Of a DNA stretch of 64,000 bases, positions 11,811 through 22,227 are shown one piece after another (positions within the stretch are counted from its first letter, which is position 1; the number at the start of each line of letters is the position of its first letter). Position numbers and translations under genes: made by a program. Source of the DNA: Hesperophylax magnus. Its lineage: Eukaryota; Arthropoda; Insecta; Trichoptera; Limnephilidae. Location of the stretch: contig JAIUSX010000002.1 in NCBI GenBank assembly GCA_026573805.1, positions 23,534,001 through 23,598,000 on the forward strand. Reading direction: 5' to 3'. The notes under the pieces are model-generated. The model was not told where the DNA came from. It was given only the letters and a program-made list of their open reading frames with translations, and made no database searches.

Positions 11811-13501
11811 ATGAACAAACCGATACGTAGTGGTGCAAGAGAAGTTATATACAGCGTTTTTCAACGCTGCCTAGCCGAATATCGCGCGAAGATGCTCCTA
11901 TCTAATTTAGAAGATGTTTACAAACGAACTGCAGAAATTACTGGTACGTAGTATAGTTTTTTTAATAAATTTCATTAGTATTAGAAGATTTATGCCAATT
12001 TTCGAGCGATTATAACCGTTACAATCTGATTTGAGGTTATGCTTAACAATCCGAATTTGACATTTCCTTTTGACAGTTCATATGAGGCCACAGGAAAAAG
12101 GGAATAACTCAATTAAAAAAAAAAATTTGCAACTTCTTTAAACTCATAGAAAAGTAACTTTTTTCTTAATTTTATCTTTCTTTCTTTCTTTCTAAATGAA
12201 TATTATCTAGTATGTGTTTTTTTAACTATAATTTTTTTCTATAATACTAATTTTAATGATGTTTTTCACACACAGGAAAATCTGAATCAACGGTAAGACG
12301 AATCGTCAAGGAAGGGGAAAAGGCAGACGGAAAATTTGAAACACCGGGAAAACGGAAAATAGGACGCCCTAAAAAAGAGTTGGATGATTTTGATATTTGT
12401 GCCATTCGACAAAAAATTCATTTTTTTTACATAGTGCGAAAAGAAGTCCCAACTTTAAGAACATTACTAACTGTACTCAAAGAAGACATTGGATTTGATG
12501 GTAGCCGGGAATATTTAAGAAGAATTTTGCATTCCATCGGCTTTGTTTATAAAAAGTGCAAAACAAACAGAAGTGCTCTTATTGAAAAAACAAATATTGC
12601 GGCGAAAAGAGAGCATTACTTAAAAATTATCATGGATAACCGAAATTTACCTGAAGAACTGCAAAAAAATATTATTTACTTGGATGAAAGTTATATCCAT
12701 TCATCCTACAAGCTAAAGAAATGCTGGCAATCTATGGATGTGACAGGAGTTCAACACGATATTTCAAAAGGTAAGCGCTGGATCATTGTTCACGCTGGAA
12801 GTGAAATGGGTTTTGTCCCTAATGCCCTATTAATTTTTAGTGGAACAAACAAAAAAGAGGATTACCATTCTGAAATGAATGCACATAATTTTAAAAAGTG
12901 GGTTGTTGAGAAGCTCATACCCAATATAGCAGAGCCCTCCATTATTGTCATGGATAATGCGCCTTATCACAGTGTTGTGAGAAACAAGGCACCAACAACC
13001 TCAACGAGAGTTAATGACATAAAAGCATGGTTATTACATAACAACATTGTTTTTGACAATTCATTAAGGAAACCATCATTGTTGGCTCTGGTTAAAATGC
13101 ATAAGCCAGAGCCTGTATATGATATTGATGAAGTATTAGGAGAGCATGGTCACACGGTTGTAAGGCTTCCCCCTTACCACTGCGACCTTAACCCGATTGA
13201 GCTAATTTGGGCACAGGCCAAACGAAAAGTTGCATCTCAGAATATTGGAAACACGGTCAATATAAAAGAGCTGACAGAAAATGCTTTTAATAGCATAAGT
13301 GCTGATGATTGGAAAAATTGTTGCAAACACGTGATGAAAATTGAGGCAGAATATTATGCACGAGGCAGTACTCTGTATGATGATATCGATGAACTGATAA
13401 TACGTTTAGATGAAGATGAAGATACGGAAGAAGAAGAATCGCATGAGGACGAAGATAATAATTACATGTCAGGTGTTGAATTAATAGACTCAGATTTTTA
13501 A
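11811..13501 (+). CDS. intact two-exon IS630/Tc1/mariner (ITm) transposase, DD-E type
   Basis: Exon 1 is 11811-11943 and exon 2 is 12276-13501. The intron (332 bases) starts GTACGT and ends CACACAG, and the split codon is glycine. The joined frame encodes 452 residues without a break. Residues 1-60 hold the helix-turn-helix region (VYKRTAEITGKSESTVRRIV). An AT-hook-like GRPKK follows near residue 76. The RNase H-like DDE domain shows YLDES (Asp 181), IVMDNAPYH (Asp 271) and CDLNPIELIW (Glu 353). The gap between the second Asp and the Glu is 81 residues, against about 34 in Tc1, because of an inserted segment (272-340) that includes WLLHNNIVFD and a K-rich part. It may belong to the Sailor (DD82E) group of ITm elements. 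The C-terminus is very acidic. No matching terminal inverted repeat pair was found, only a possible right end, CAGGGTTTTCC read from 13718 backwards. It could be a recent element with a lost left end or a domesticated gene. Confidence 0.88.
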
Positions 13502-13531
13502 ATACCTTTTGTACCTACGTTTTTATAGCGA

Positions 13532-13537
13532 AATAAA
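13532..13537 (+). promoter_or_regulatory. poly(A) signal AATAAA of the transposase gene
   Basis: An exact AATAAA lies 31 bases after the TAA stop, with T-rich sequence about 15-25 bases further on. The position suits the end of the transposase transcript. Confidence 0.6.
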
Positions 13538-13719
13538 CGCCCACTTAAGACTTGTTTTGTTTTATTTTACTTCCATTTAAATTACAGTTTTTTGTGCAAA
13601 ATTTTTGAAAATACAACGTTTACTTTCCACAAGACGGCGCTACGTGCCACACAAGCAACGAAACCATTGATTTTTTACGATTGAATATCAAAATAACACC
13701 TCTTATTGGAAAACCCTGT

Positions 13720-15410
13720 ATTATCTCGTGAATAAAAATTGTTTACAAGATGAACACACGTGTAGTCTGGGATAAAATGGATTGACCTCTACTACTATCA
13801 ACATTCAGCACACATGACTGCATTAGTATAAAATATGCGTACTTCCATGTTTATGCAATTGACACCTATTACGCTTGATAAGTACCTGCATAATATATTT
13901 CAGTGAAACATTATAAATCGCCCTTCTACGTAATTATCTTCCTTGCAAAGCGTTACATCATAATAAAAGTTTCGACATCATCATTATCATATTCTAAGGG
14001 TGCGTACGCGAATTAGGAGAAAGGAACTAAGCAACCGCAAACGGCGCGAAACGCCACTAGGTTCGCGGAAATTTTTTCCTGTTGATATCCACTTTTAGAA
14101 TTTGATGTAGAATCATCTGCTTTCCGAAAGTACCTACCGCTAATTTCTGAATACCGCAATTTTTTGTTTAAACTCAAAAATACGTTCTTGGATCATTCTT
14201 TTTTTAAACTTGCATTCAGTTTCCAATGAGCCATCTTGGTGCTGCCATTTAAAACCTTTTAAACGATCGCAGCGCCCTCAATTTTTGTCTACATTATATT
14301 GCCGAACTGACAAAATATTCTTAAATATTTTATACCTACCATGGGTATCTGGGGACGGTGAGTCACGGGACCTTAGGCGTGCTTGTCACTGAGAAGGGAA
14401 GTTGAGGGGAAGGGAGGGGAGGAACAAGAAGGAATAATATTACTTACAGGTGTTCAAAATAAACAATGTTTGCAAGTTTTGTTATATGATTTTTATTTTT
14501 GTACATTCGTAGCGTAATGTTGTAAGGCGTATTACACTGCCTAGAAATTATTTATTAAGCATGAAACACTAACATCATTTTAACAAAACATATATTATAT
14601 GGTCATGAAAAATTAACACGTTTTCCTACATTGCTGTCTGTAATATCATCTCTATAGGTAACTTACTGTTAACTTAAAACCTGTTTAAAACGCCTCGACA
14701 TCGGCAGCAGAATTTGGATTTTCGGGTTCATTCCAATCAACGCTAATACTCATTCCTATTCTTCCTGAAAGCATTAAAGCAATGAATTAATATATTTATT
14801 GGTTTTGCCAATGTTTTCGTTTCAATTGATTCATAACACTTTTTCAACACAGGCAATTGGCCGGTGACATTGTTGATGAATTACATGTAAAATAACAAGT
14901 TTTCTCTTCTACTAACCATTCTGCGTTGCCCTGAATACATCTTCGTAAAGATGGTAGACCCTGGTGTGAGATTTGATCAGAGTATGTGCGCACAAGTAGT
15001 CAGCAATACCTAGGAAATTACCAGAACACATCATAACCTCACAAAGATCTGTATTTTATTTTCAAGACATAAGATTCTTGTTATTGAAGGTTTATGTTGA
15101 TTTTTTACCTGATAAATTCAATGCAGAAGCCTTTCCGTCACCTCTACCGCCGTATTATTCCTGGAATACTACGGAAGGTTCATCAAAAATCAACTATTTC
15201 GTGACTTTATCTTCGAATGCGAATCGAAGTATTTTTCAATAGTGGAGTTCGGCCACCCTCCACTATCTTGTAGCGGATGTGGAAGATCCCAGTGGTACAA
15301 AGCCATCTCGCTAATATCGGATAAACAATTTATTAAAATCTGCCAATAAAATCTCCACAACGGCGCAGTAACTACACAAAGTTCAAGATGTGAAAATGTC
15401 AAACACCATG
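13720..15410. other. intergenic sequence with repeat remnants
   Basis: No gene was recognised. 14310-14380 is a partial copy of the hAT-like sequence at 11500-11590. The rest of the stretch shows no coding features. Confidence 0.4.
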
Positions 15411-15478
15411 CCATAGACACTCAGCTGTCAACAGTTTTTCCATAGACACTCAGCTGTCAACAGTTTTTCCATAGACAT
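15411..15478. repeat. tandem duplication of about 34 bp, 2.3 copies
   Basis: The phrase CATAGACACTCAGCTGTCAA followed by CAGTTTTTC is repeated without change, and a third copy starts (CATAGACATTCA) and then diverges. Confidence 0.9.
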
Positions 15479-15689
15479 TCACCATCAGACAATGGAGATT
15501 ACCGTGGCTAAATACTCATAACTATCCTTTTTCCTCGTACACCTTTCTAATAGGAGCGAGCGAAAAGGCATCTGTATTTTACAGTGCCGAAAGCAAAAAT
15601 ATTTCTTTGTCCCTTTTCCTCTTATAACTTTCTAACCGACGAGAGTGAGAAGTCAGTAATATTTTAAAGGACGAAGTACTTCTAGACCT

Positions 15690-15812
15690 GTGGTACAAAT
15701 ATTAAACCAAATATTTTGGAACCAGGTATTTTGGAGATTTGTCACAAGTACAAAGTACGGCATGAATATACCCGGTACTTTTACTGGGTACGATAAATAC
15801 GCCTCTCCTCTA
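15690..15812 (-). repeat. hAT-like terminal repeat, inverse orientation
   Basis: Read on the minus strand it begins TTAGAGGAGAGG and contains GTACCCAGTAAAAGTACCGG and several GGTA/TACC words, like the segment at 11410-11600. The flanking 8-mers of the two do not match, so they are not the two ends of one element. Confidence 0.45.
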
Positions 15813-16017
15813 ATTGCGAGCGGCGTGAGCGGTTTATTGGGTTTATTTATGGTTTGATTGACACCACCGTCGTGGTATATCTATGTCTATCTATATAGAT
15901 AGTTGATTTATGATCTATGCCACCGTCCGAGGATTGTTGTTCATATTATTATATCGATGATGAATTGATACATGAGTCAAATTTATATCCTAATAATTTT
16001 ATTAAAATTGACCGAAA

Positions 16018-18973
16018 ATGGTTCTGTGTAAGTTCTTTCTCCAAGGTTGCTGTCGGTATGGTGATAGCTGTAGATTTGAGCATTCGTACTCTCAGAAATT
16101 CTCTTATCATGGTAAGTTCCTAAGCGAATTAAAACATTATCTGACTTATTATTTTCAAATTTAATTGTTTGACCTATTAATATTCCACCCTCATTGCTGT
16201 TTGTGTTAGAAATATGGTAAATATTATGAAAATTTAATGCAACCCTGTTGTCTCTGGTTTCTAGCCCCACAAGCGCAGCAGCAGACATATCAACCTCCCC
16301 AACAAGTATCCAACAACAATACGAATCACATAACTGCTGAGCAATTGATAAACTTAGTAGTTCCTGAAGTCAGTGTCGCCCTTAAAAGCAAGCAATGGCT
16401 CTTGTCTTGCTACGGGCCTTTTAAAAATAAACTGAACTTTCCTGGCTTCAGTGACATATCTCCTGAGGAACTGAGACTTTCTGCCTATGAAGCTCAGACT
16501 AATGGAACGTTACCTGATAATGTAAGGGTTTTTATTTTATCATGTTTTTGCAAAATGTTAATTAATTTGTTGGTAATTGGTTTCTGTCATAGGCAACTCC
16601 CTAATGGGTCGGTAAGGAATCGATAATAAACCAGATTAAGATGACACCGAGAAAGATTCGTTACATATATTTGTACTGGCGCCAGTACACGGGTAGGTAA
16701 GACGCGGGAGCGGTGTTGCGTACTTACAGTATACAGGCAAGCGGCACGTGGTTTCAGTAGCCTCGCGATATTATCGAGTCTTCCGGATATATAACCATAA
16801 TTTATTTTTTAAATTGGTAGGTAATTTGTATTTTATTTATAATCTGTTTTTGAAAAAATAAGTTTGATGTATTTTTGTATAATTTTCTTTCAACTTTGGT
16901 AATAAATGTTAAGATTTATTACGAAAAGTGGTTCATTTTCATACCTAAAAAATAATGACAAATAATTATAAGCAATAATTAGTCGCCTGAAATATCAATA
17001 AAAATTGAAAATATCTCCCGAGTAAAAATAACATCATAATTATTGCTTATAATTATTTGTTATCCTTTATGCCATGTATAAAACCTTGTCTTATAAACAT
17101 TAGTTTTTCGTTAAAAAAAAATAAAAATTAATAATTCATCAAAAAGCAATGAAATTATGTCTAATTCAAGAAGCATGAGAGAAAAACCGTGTATGCCAAT
17201 AATGTCATGTGTTTCAAGATATCACTTTCCTCGGGTTAGGAACTTTTAATTATCTTCTTTTTTGGTGATTGTTTCACAAAAATGGCGCTGTCGAAATGAT
17301 CCAAACATTATTATTATTAATAACATTTCTTTTAGTTATAAAAGGCTTTTAAAATATTAAATCTATTACTTGGGCACATTAATAATATCACAAAAGCATT
17401 GTGAATAAATTTAAAATTCCAGCCTCGTCGTTACTTGACTCACTCAACGAGATGCTAAATGCGGGATGGTAAAAAGTAATCTACAATACCGACAGTTTAT
17501 TGGCACAAATAGACCAGTGTGCTAGTCCATGCAGCGAGACCCCACGCAACATTACACACATTTTATTGGATGCGGACATTGTCTAAATAGTATAAAATAA
17601 ATTCAATATCCGTGTCTGTCTGTTTGTGCGCTTAGTTCTTCTAAACTTTGCAACGGATTTTGATACGGTTTTCACTATCATTTAGAGAATTTCTTCCGGA
17701 AGGTTTATATATATGTAATACATGTTTATTATATATATAAAAAGTAGACATGTTGTAATCAAGTTGTAAAAAAATATTTTCAAGTGCTTACCTTACTAAC
17801 GCTCGCTAACCCTTTTGAGATACATCAAAATAAAATATCTCCTAAGGATATGTACACGTCAGCTAGCACTACGTAATGTAAAGGGATTTAAGAAAACTCT
17901 TTTTTTAAACAAAGATGAATATTTTTCACTTATTGTGCTTTCAAAGATATTAGAATATCTTCAAAATGCAATAGTGTTAGTATCCCCAACTTCTAACACC
18001 CTTTTATATACATATTGTTTTCTGTCAGAACAGGGATAACTTATTTGAAGACCTCTACCCACTTATTTTATAAACTTTTTGTTTTTTTTTATTAATAATG
18101 TATGTAATTTATGATCTTTTCTAGTTAAACCAACTCAGAATGATTCAGCAAAATGTAATGAAGAATTTTCAAGCCTTGCTGAAACCCTCCAGCAGAATTA
18201 TCAACACCATTCAGAGCCTTTATAAAGGAGAACTTACCGCAGACCCTTTCGATACTCCGAGTTACGGGAACTTCATGAGCAGCATCAATACTTCTCAAAA
18301 CCCGGACAATTTATTTAGGAGTGCCGTACAAGGAACGAATATCAGCAGCGGTGGAAATATTTTGAACACTACGCAGACTGCTTTTCCAACTTCTCCAGAA
18401 AGCGCATTTGCTACAACTTCGACGAATGCATTTGCTAACAATCTCTTTGCTGCCGCTGCCCAGGCAGGGGCAGCTCAAAACACCAATAATGCATTTGCAG
18501 TCAATCAAAACAATGATCCTTTCCAACAAGGATCACCTCATAAAAATATTTTCAGTACAAATGACGGTAGTAGTGGGATGTTTGGAGTGCCTTCAAATCC
18601 TAGTAATTTTGGTTTTAGTCAGCCCGCAGCCCCGGAAGTGTCCCCCGCCAACCTTTTTGCCGCCGCTAATGCTGGTTTGAGCCAGAACAATGGCTCTGTC
18701 CAGGGGAACTTGTTTGTAAACTCCGCTATGGCTGTAGCTAAAACCCAGCAAAATCCTTTTGAAATGCCACCGACAAATGCACCCAACATATTTGAAATAA
18801 ATAAATTAGTCGAGCCAACTTTTGGAAGACAAGTCGCTGCTCAAGGTGATAATGAAGCAGTTTATTCTAAGCTAGAAAACTTATTGGCAGATGAATTGGC
18901 ATCATTTAATAATAAAACTTTTCAACATGGTTTCATTCCAGAAATAGCACCACCATTTTCATTATGCACATAA
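16018..18973 (+). CDS. NUP42: NUP42 (nucleoporin 42, NUPL2/CG1-like), three exons
   Basis: Exons are 16018-16111, 16265-16521 and 18125-18973. All introns are GT-AG, the phases fit, and the product is 399 residues. The start is the ATG directly before a CCCH zinc finger: Cys4, Cys12, Cys18, His22 (C-X7-C-X5-C-X3-H in CKFFLQGCCRYGDSCRFEH), which is the very N-terminus in NUP42 proteins. A Gln-rich linker (33-45) follows, then the family region WLLSCYGPF (76-84) and GFSDISPEELR (92-102). Exon 3 encodes an Asn/Ala/Phe-rich low-complexity part, and near residues 366-396 the family's C-terminal Gle1-binding type motif (LLADELASFNNKTFQHGFIP). Known family role: it binds Gle1 on the cytoplasmic face of the nuclear pore and stimulates DDX19/Dbp5 in mRNA export. 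Only three FG dipeptides remain, few for this family. Intron 2 carries several repeats. The gene was recognised from motifs, not by a search. Confidence 0.92.
16955..17130. repeat. inverted-repeat element in NUP42 intron 2 (sister of 51820-52080)
   Basis: The palindromic ends 'ataagcaataatta' and 'taattattgcttat' enclose about 60 bases beginning GTCGCCTGAAA. Beyond the right end the sequence (TTATCCTTTATGCCATG, CTTGTCTTA-AACATTAGTTT) also matches the copy at 51820-52080. This copy lacks the tRNA-like segment present in the other. Confidence 0.75.
17264..17325 (+). repeat. LINE/SINE 3' tail copy ending in ATT repeats
   Basis: The core 'ttcacaaaaatggcgctgtc', then 'gatccaaac' and (ATT)n. It is the same arrangement as at 29248 (+) and 62577 (-), and lies inside NUP42 intron 2. 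Confidence 0.65.
17580..17970 (+). repeat. dispersed repeat shared with 51387-51690
   Basis: Both copies contain 'atagtataaaataaa', 'tgtttgtgcgcttagttct', 'aaact--gcaacg-at-ttgata' and, further on, 'aaagatattagaata'. Similar phrases are common in insect genomes. I cannot name the element. It lies in NUP42 intron 2. Confidence 0.65.
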
Positions 18974-18990
18974 TTTCTCACCAATGAGAA

Positions 18991-18996
18991 AATAAA
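18991..18996 (+). promoter_or_regulatory. NUP42: poly(A) signal AATAAA of NUP42
   Basis: An exact AATAAA only 18 bases after the TAA stop, followed by a TTTTTGTTTTATT stretch, gives a very short 3' UTR. Confidence 0.7.
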
Positions 18997-19965
18997 ATTA
19001 ATATCCTGGAATATTTTTGTTTTATTACAATGTATTTATTATATTGCAATTGCAATTGACTGAAAAAGATGCAAGCGCTACTTTATTGTAACTTTAGTTT
19101 TATGCCTAATTTGATATTCATGGGAAATGTTGCTGTTTTGTAGAAAATATTAAATAATTCTCTTATTGACCGCCTTGCAATAGATTTAATTTAATTTTCC
19201 TAATAGAGTCACACAAACTAAAACTATCTTTCACTGCAACAATAATGTCAATTTGTTTATAAACTCCCTTATACCGCGCATCCACAGCTTAGTTAACCAA
19301 TATACAGAAGTAGCAGATTAACTTAACCTAACTTTTTGTTGTTTTTTTTTCTTGAATACATAGAACTATTTTTTTATGTTACCTAAAAATCAATTTTACA
19401 GAAATGAAAACGTTTTATTACCAAACATTTAATAATCTTGTTTCTTTGCCAATATAAAATTTATTTCTCCAATGTCTGAAAATTCCAGATAACGTTGCTT
19501 TAATATCATACAAACTAACGCATCTTATATACAAAATATTGGGCAAGTAATATTTCATGCATATTTAATTTCAAACAAAATGCGTACCTATCTGTATATA
19601 GTTTTATTTAATTCATAAAAAAACTATTTATGCTTTATTTTTATCAAAATTAAATAATATTTATGTAAAATAAGAGTCCATCATGCTGCCTCTAAGTCAA
19701 AACATATTTGTAAAAATGGGAAAGATTATTTTTAACAATTTGTTTTTAGACCAACATTTTCAAGCAAATTCATAAAAAGCTGTTTGCTGCAAAATCAATA
19801 AATTCGAAATACGCCTTTTTGAAAGAATGACAACATTATATCCGTCACCACCGGGAATCATCTCTTTTCCCAAGACGCAAAGATACCATTTGTAAGTAAG
19901 GACTCAAAATGCTTCAAAAAAAATTATAATGCCCATTTTCTGTCACACCATTTGCATTTGTGCAA
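18997..19965. other. AT-rich sequence downstream of NUP42
   Basis: No gene, array or terminal repeat was recognised. Confidence 0.5.
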
Positions 19966-20450
19966 TATTTATTTATTTATTTATTACACGCCCTAGTGGG
20001 CTTTTCTTAAAAAAAATACAAGCATTTTCTATCAGAGTAAACACTTAAAAATTAATACAATAAAGAAGAATGTAAACATAATGGTAAAAATGAACCCTCA
20101 CGCACATAATTAAATTTAAAAGATTCAACAAAACAAAATAGTAGAAGCAGAGAAGTTATATGGGTACATAGGTATATTTGTGTCTAGAAGAATAAAAGTG
20201 ATAGAATATACAACATTTATACTGATTAGTTTTCAAATGAAATATATCACCCAGATCAGAATATTTGTTTCCGAGATTGTGAAGTCTCGGAATCGGAGAA
20301 TTTTGGTAAGCTAGTGTCCTGGTGTTATTGAAGTAAAAAGGTAAGAAATGTTGGCATGATTTTTTGGGAACATGGATATTGATACATTGAAGTAATTCGG
20401 TAATCACTAGGTGAATATATGAGAGGCTTGAAATAATGTTGGATTGATAT
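19966..20450 (-). mobile_element. probable LINE 3' part, degenerate
   Basis: On the minus strand an open stretch of 83 codons (20407-20156) is followed towards 19970 by a small stem-loop (AAGCCCACTAGGGCGT) and then (AATA)n. The same kind of 3' end, AACGCCCTATGGGCGTTT followed by (AAAT)n, occurs at 63671-63710. The coding part has a LINE-like composition, but no diagnostic motif could be fixed. Confidence 0.4.
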
Positions 20451-20625
20451 TTTCCGCTTCCATCACTATATGTATTTACTCAGGGATTAAAGCACTTACC
20501 AGAACACGATTTCTATTATTGTAAATGCAACCATCTGAAATCAAAATTACCTCCTTGACATTTTGTGGCAAATTCTGCAAACGATCACAATGCAGCTGGT
20601 GAATTCGTTAGCTATGACTTCTCAG

Positions 20626-20768
20626 CAGGGCCGTTCCAGTGCAGGGGCAATTGGAGCAATCCACTCTGGGCGCCGACATGTCAAGGCGCTGATAATACCT
20701 AACATCTAATACATCACCCTTGAGGTTTTTTCTAGCTCCAGGCGCCATTTGGCTTAGGGCCGGCCCTG
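20626..20768. mobile_element. hAT-like MITE, 143 bp
   Basis: The ends CAGGGCCG and CGGCCCTG are inverted. The flanking 8-mers cttctcag and ctcctcat differ at two positions, which fits a decayed 8-bp target duplication as made by hAT transposases. The interior has a second pair of palindromes (GGGCGCC, GGCGCC). No coding content. Confidence 0.65.
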
Positions 20769-20776
20769 CTCCTCAT

Positions 20777-21589
20777 TCTGCTTTGAACCATGTATAAAGC
20801 GTTGCATCGGTTACCCCCAGCGCTACTGAATAATAAAAACAAAAGTCCCATATTTTTCTTGAGGTTGTCTACAGCATTGTTTCCTGCACAACGTTTGTGT
20901 AGACACAAGTTCCTGAACATAGGTTTTTGTAGCTATGAATTTATTGAAATTTATGTGAACATGTTTAGCTTCTCTTCCTCCGTCAGTACCTTGCTCAGGT
21001 AAGAATGATTAGTTTTTCGTTTGGTAGCTTCATGCTCACACCTATTTCCCAATGTTCTTCTTGGCTTTGATTCAGATTGAAGAAAAATATACTTGGAAAG
21101 TGATCATTGAGCCAGATAAGGGTGGGGAACTCTGCGCTGCATGATGCTGCTAGGAGCGATACGAAGGAAATTGACATTCAGTCGGCCCACCACCACAACT
21201 AATTGCCGACCTCTGTTCTAAAGGTCATCCTTAGAAATAAAATGTAAAGTGAAACATTTAATATATTTTTTATGATATTTTTATTATTTCTTGTTTTTAC
21301 AAATTAGAAAAATAATCGAATTTGTTTATGGAGTCAACATATTAATTAATAGTCTTATTTATTCATTAACAGTCATTAGAAGACTCAAAATCTTCGAAAG
21401 CTTTTAATAATGTACTGTGGTGGAGGCATCATAATAATAATAATTTTTTTTTAAATGTTACATAATTTACAGAAAATATATAAATAAGATGTACCACCGT
21501 AATAAAACTAGGCTTGTGTGTATGGGGGATGTGTCATTTTTTTACTTATATGCTAAAGTATTCAGTTTATATCACTAACTAACTAACCA
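20777..21589. other. intergenic sequence, no gene recognised
   Basis: Several short open frames overlap on both strands near 20790-21170 and have no motif. 21430-21470 is an ATA-rich microsatellite-like stretch. Confidence 0.4.
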
Positions 21590-22047
21590 TCATGCCGTTT
21601 CCTCGCAGGGGTAGGCAGAGAGGACGGACCGCCAAACAACTCGGTCTTGGCACACACTTCTTGCCTCATTCACATTCATACATCGTCTCATACATACTGT
21701 TCTATTATTCTGACTCTTGACATGGCCCGACTCAAGTATCTGATTTACTTGATCGTGCCATGTCTTCCTCGGGCGTCCCCGACTTCTGCTACCATTTGCA
21801 TTTTTAAATTTATTTTATATATATATAAATTACAAACAATACAAAACAAAATGAACCTTTGTCTGTCCAACTGAGAAGGATCATAAATCCTCCTTTCACT
21901 CCTATCTTCGCTCATTTGCTCTAAATGCCCAAACCATCTAAGCGTCCCTTTCTTAATCTTACTCATTACGCTTACATCAGCCTTGCACTCTTTGCAGATC
22001 TCCACATTCCTCACACGATCAAACAAGGTTTTACCACACACACACAT
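21590..22047 (-). pseudogene. LINE reverse transcriptase C-terminus, split by an insertion
   Basis: Reading downwards, 22047-21880 encodes RVRNVEICKECKADV and LRWFGHLEQMSEDR. 21780-21590 encodes GRPRKTWHDQVNQILESG and CQDRVVWRSVLSAYP and ends in TGA. This is the conserved end of an insect LINE polyprotein (the 'RWFGH-ERM ... RGRPR--W-D' pattern). Between the halves sit about 80 bases (near 21790-21870) ending in an A/T-rich run, probably a short insertion of another element. It is dead by interruption. Confidence 0.8.
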
Positions 22048-22183
22048 ATATGTTTATATCACCCCCCCTTTAAAATGTTATTGAAGAAAACAATATGTGC
22101 AAATACACATAGACTTTATTTATCTCAATAAATTATAATTAATATTTAATTATCTTACAATTTTATTTGCCTTGCAGAATAGC

Positions 22184-22227
22184 TCTTATCCCCGCGGGGA
22201 TAAATATCCCCAGGTTAGGAACCACTG
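22184..22227 (-). mobile_element. single hAT-type terminal sequence
   Basis: On the minus strand it reads CAGTGGTTCCTAACCTGGGG, followed by a GATAAATATCCCCGCGGGGA-type palindrome. CAGTGGTT(C)TCAACCTGGGG is a classical hAT end. The partner end was not found. Confidence 0.55.

Noticed and set aside
11595..13718. Terminal inverted repeats of the ITm transposase (TACAGTGC at left, TACAGGGT at right)
   Set aside because: The two ends agree in only five or six bases. The right end is plausible but the left one is not supported.
11410..15812. One large hAT element bounded by the inverse TACCCGGTAC-rich segments
   Set aside because: The terminal sequences match only in part, the 8-bp flanks differ, and the enclosed gene is an ITm-type transposase. 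They are probably separate copies.
15983..16288. A 101-codon minus-strand frame
   Set aside because: It is antisense to NUP42 exon 1 and the start of exon 2, which have a complete zinc finger and splice sites.
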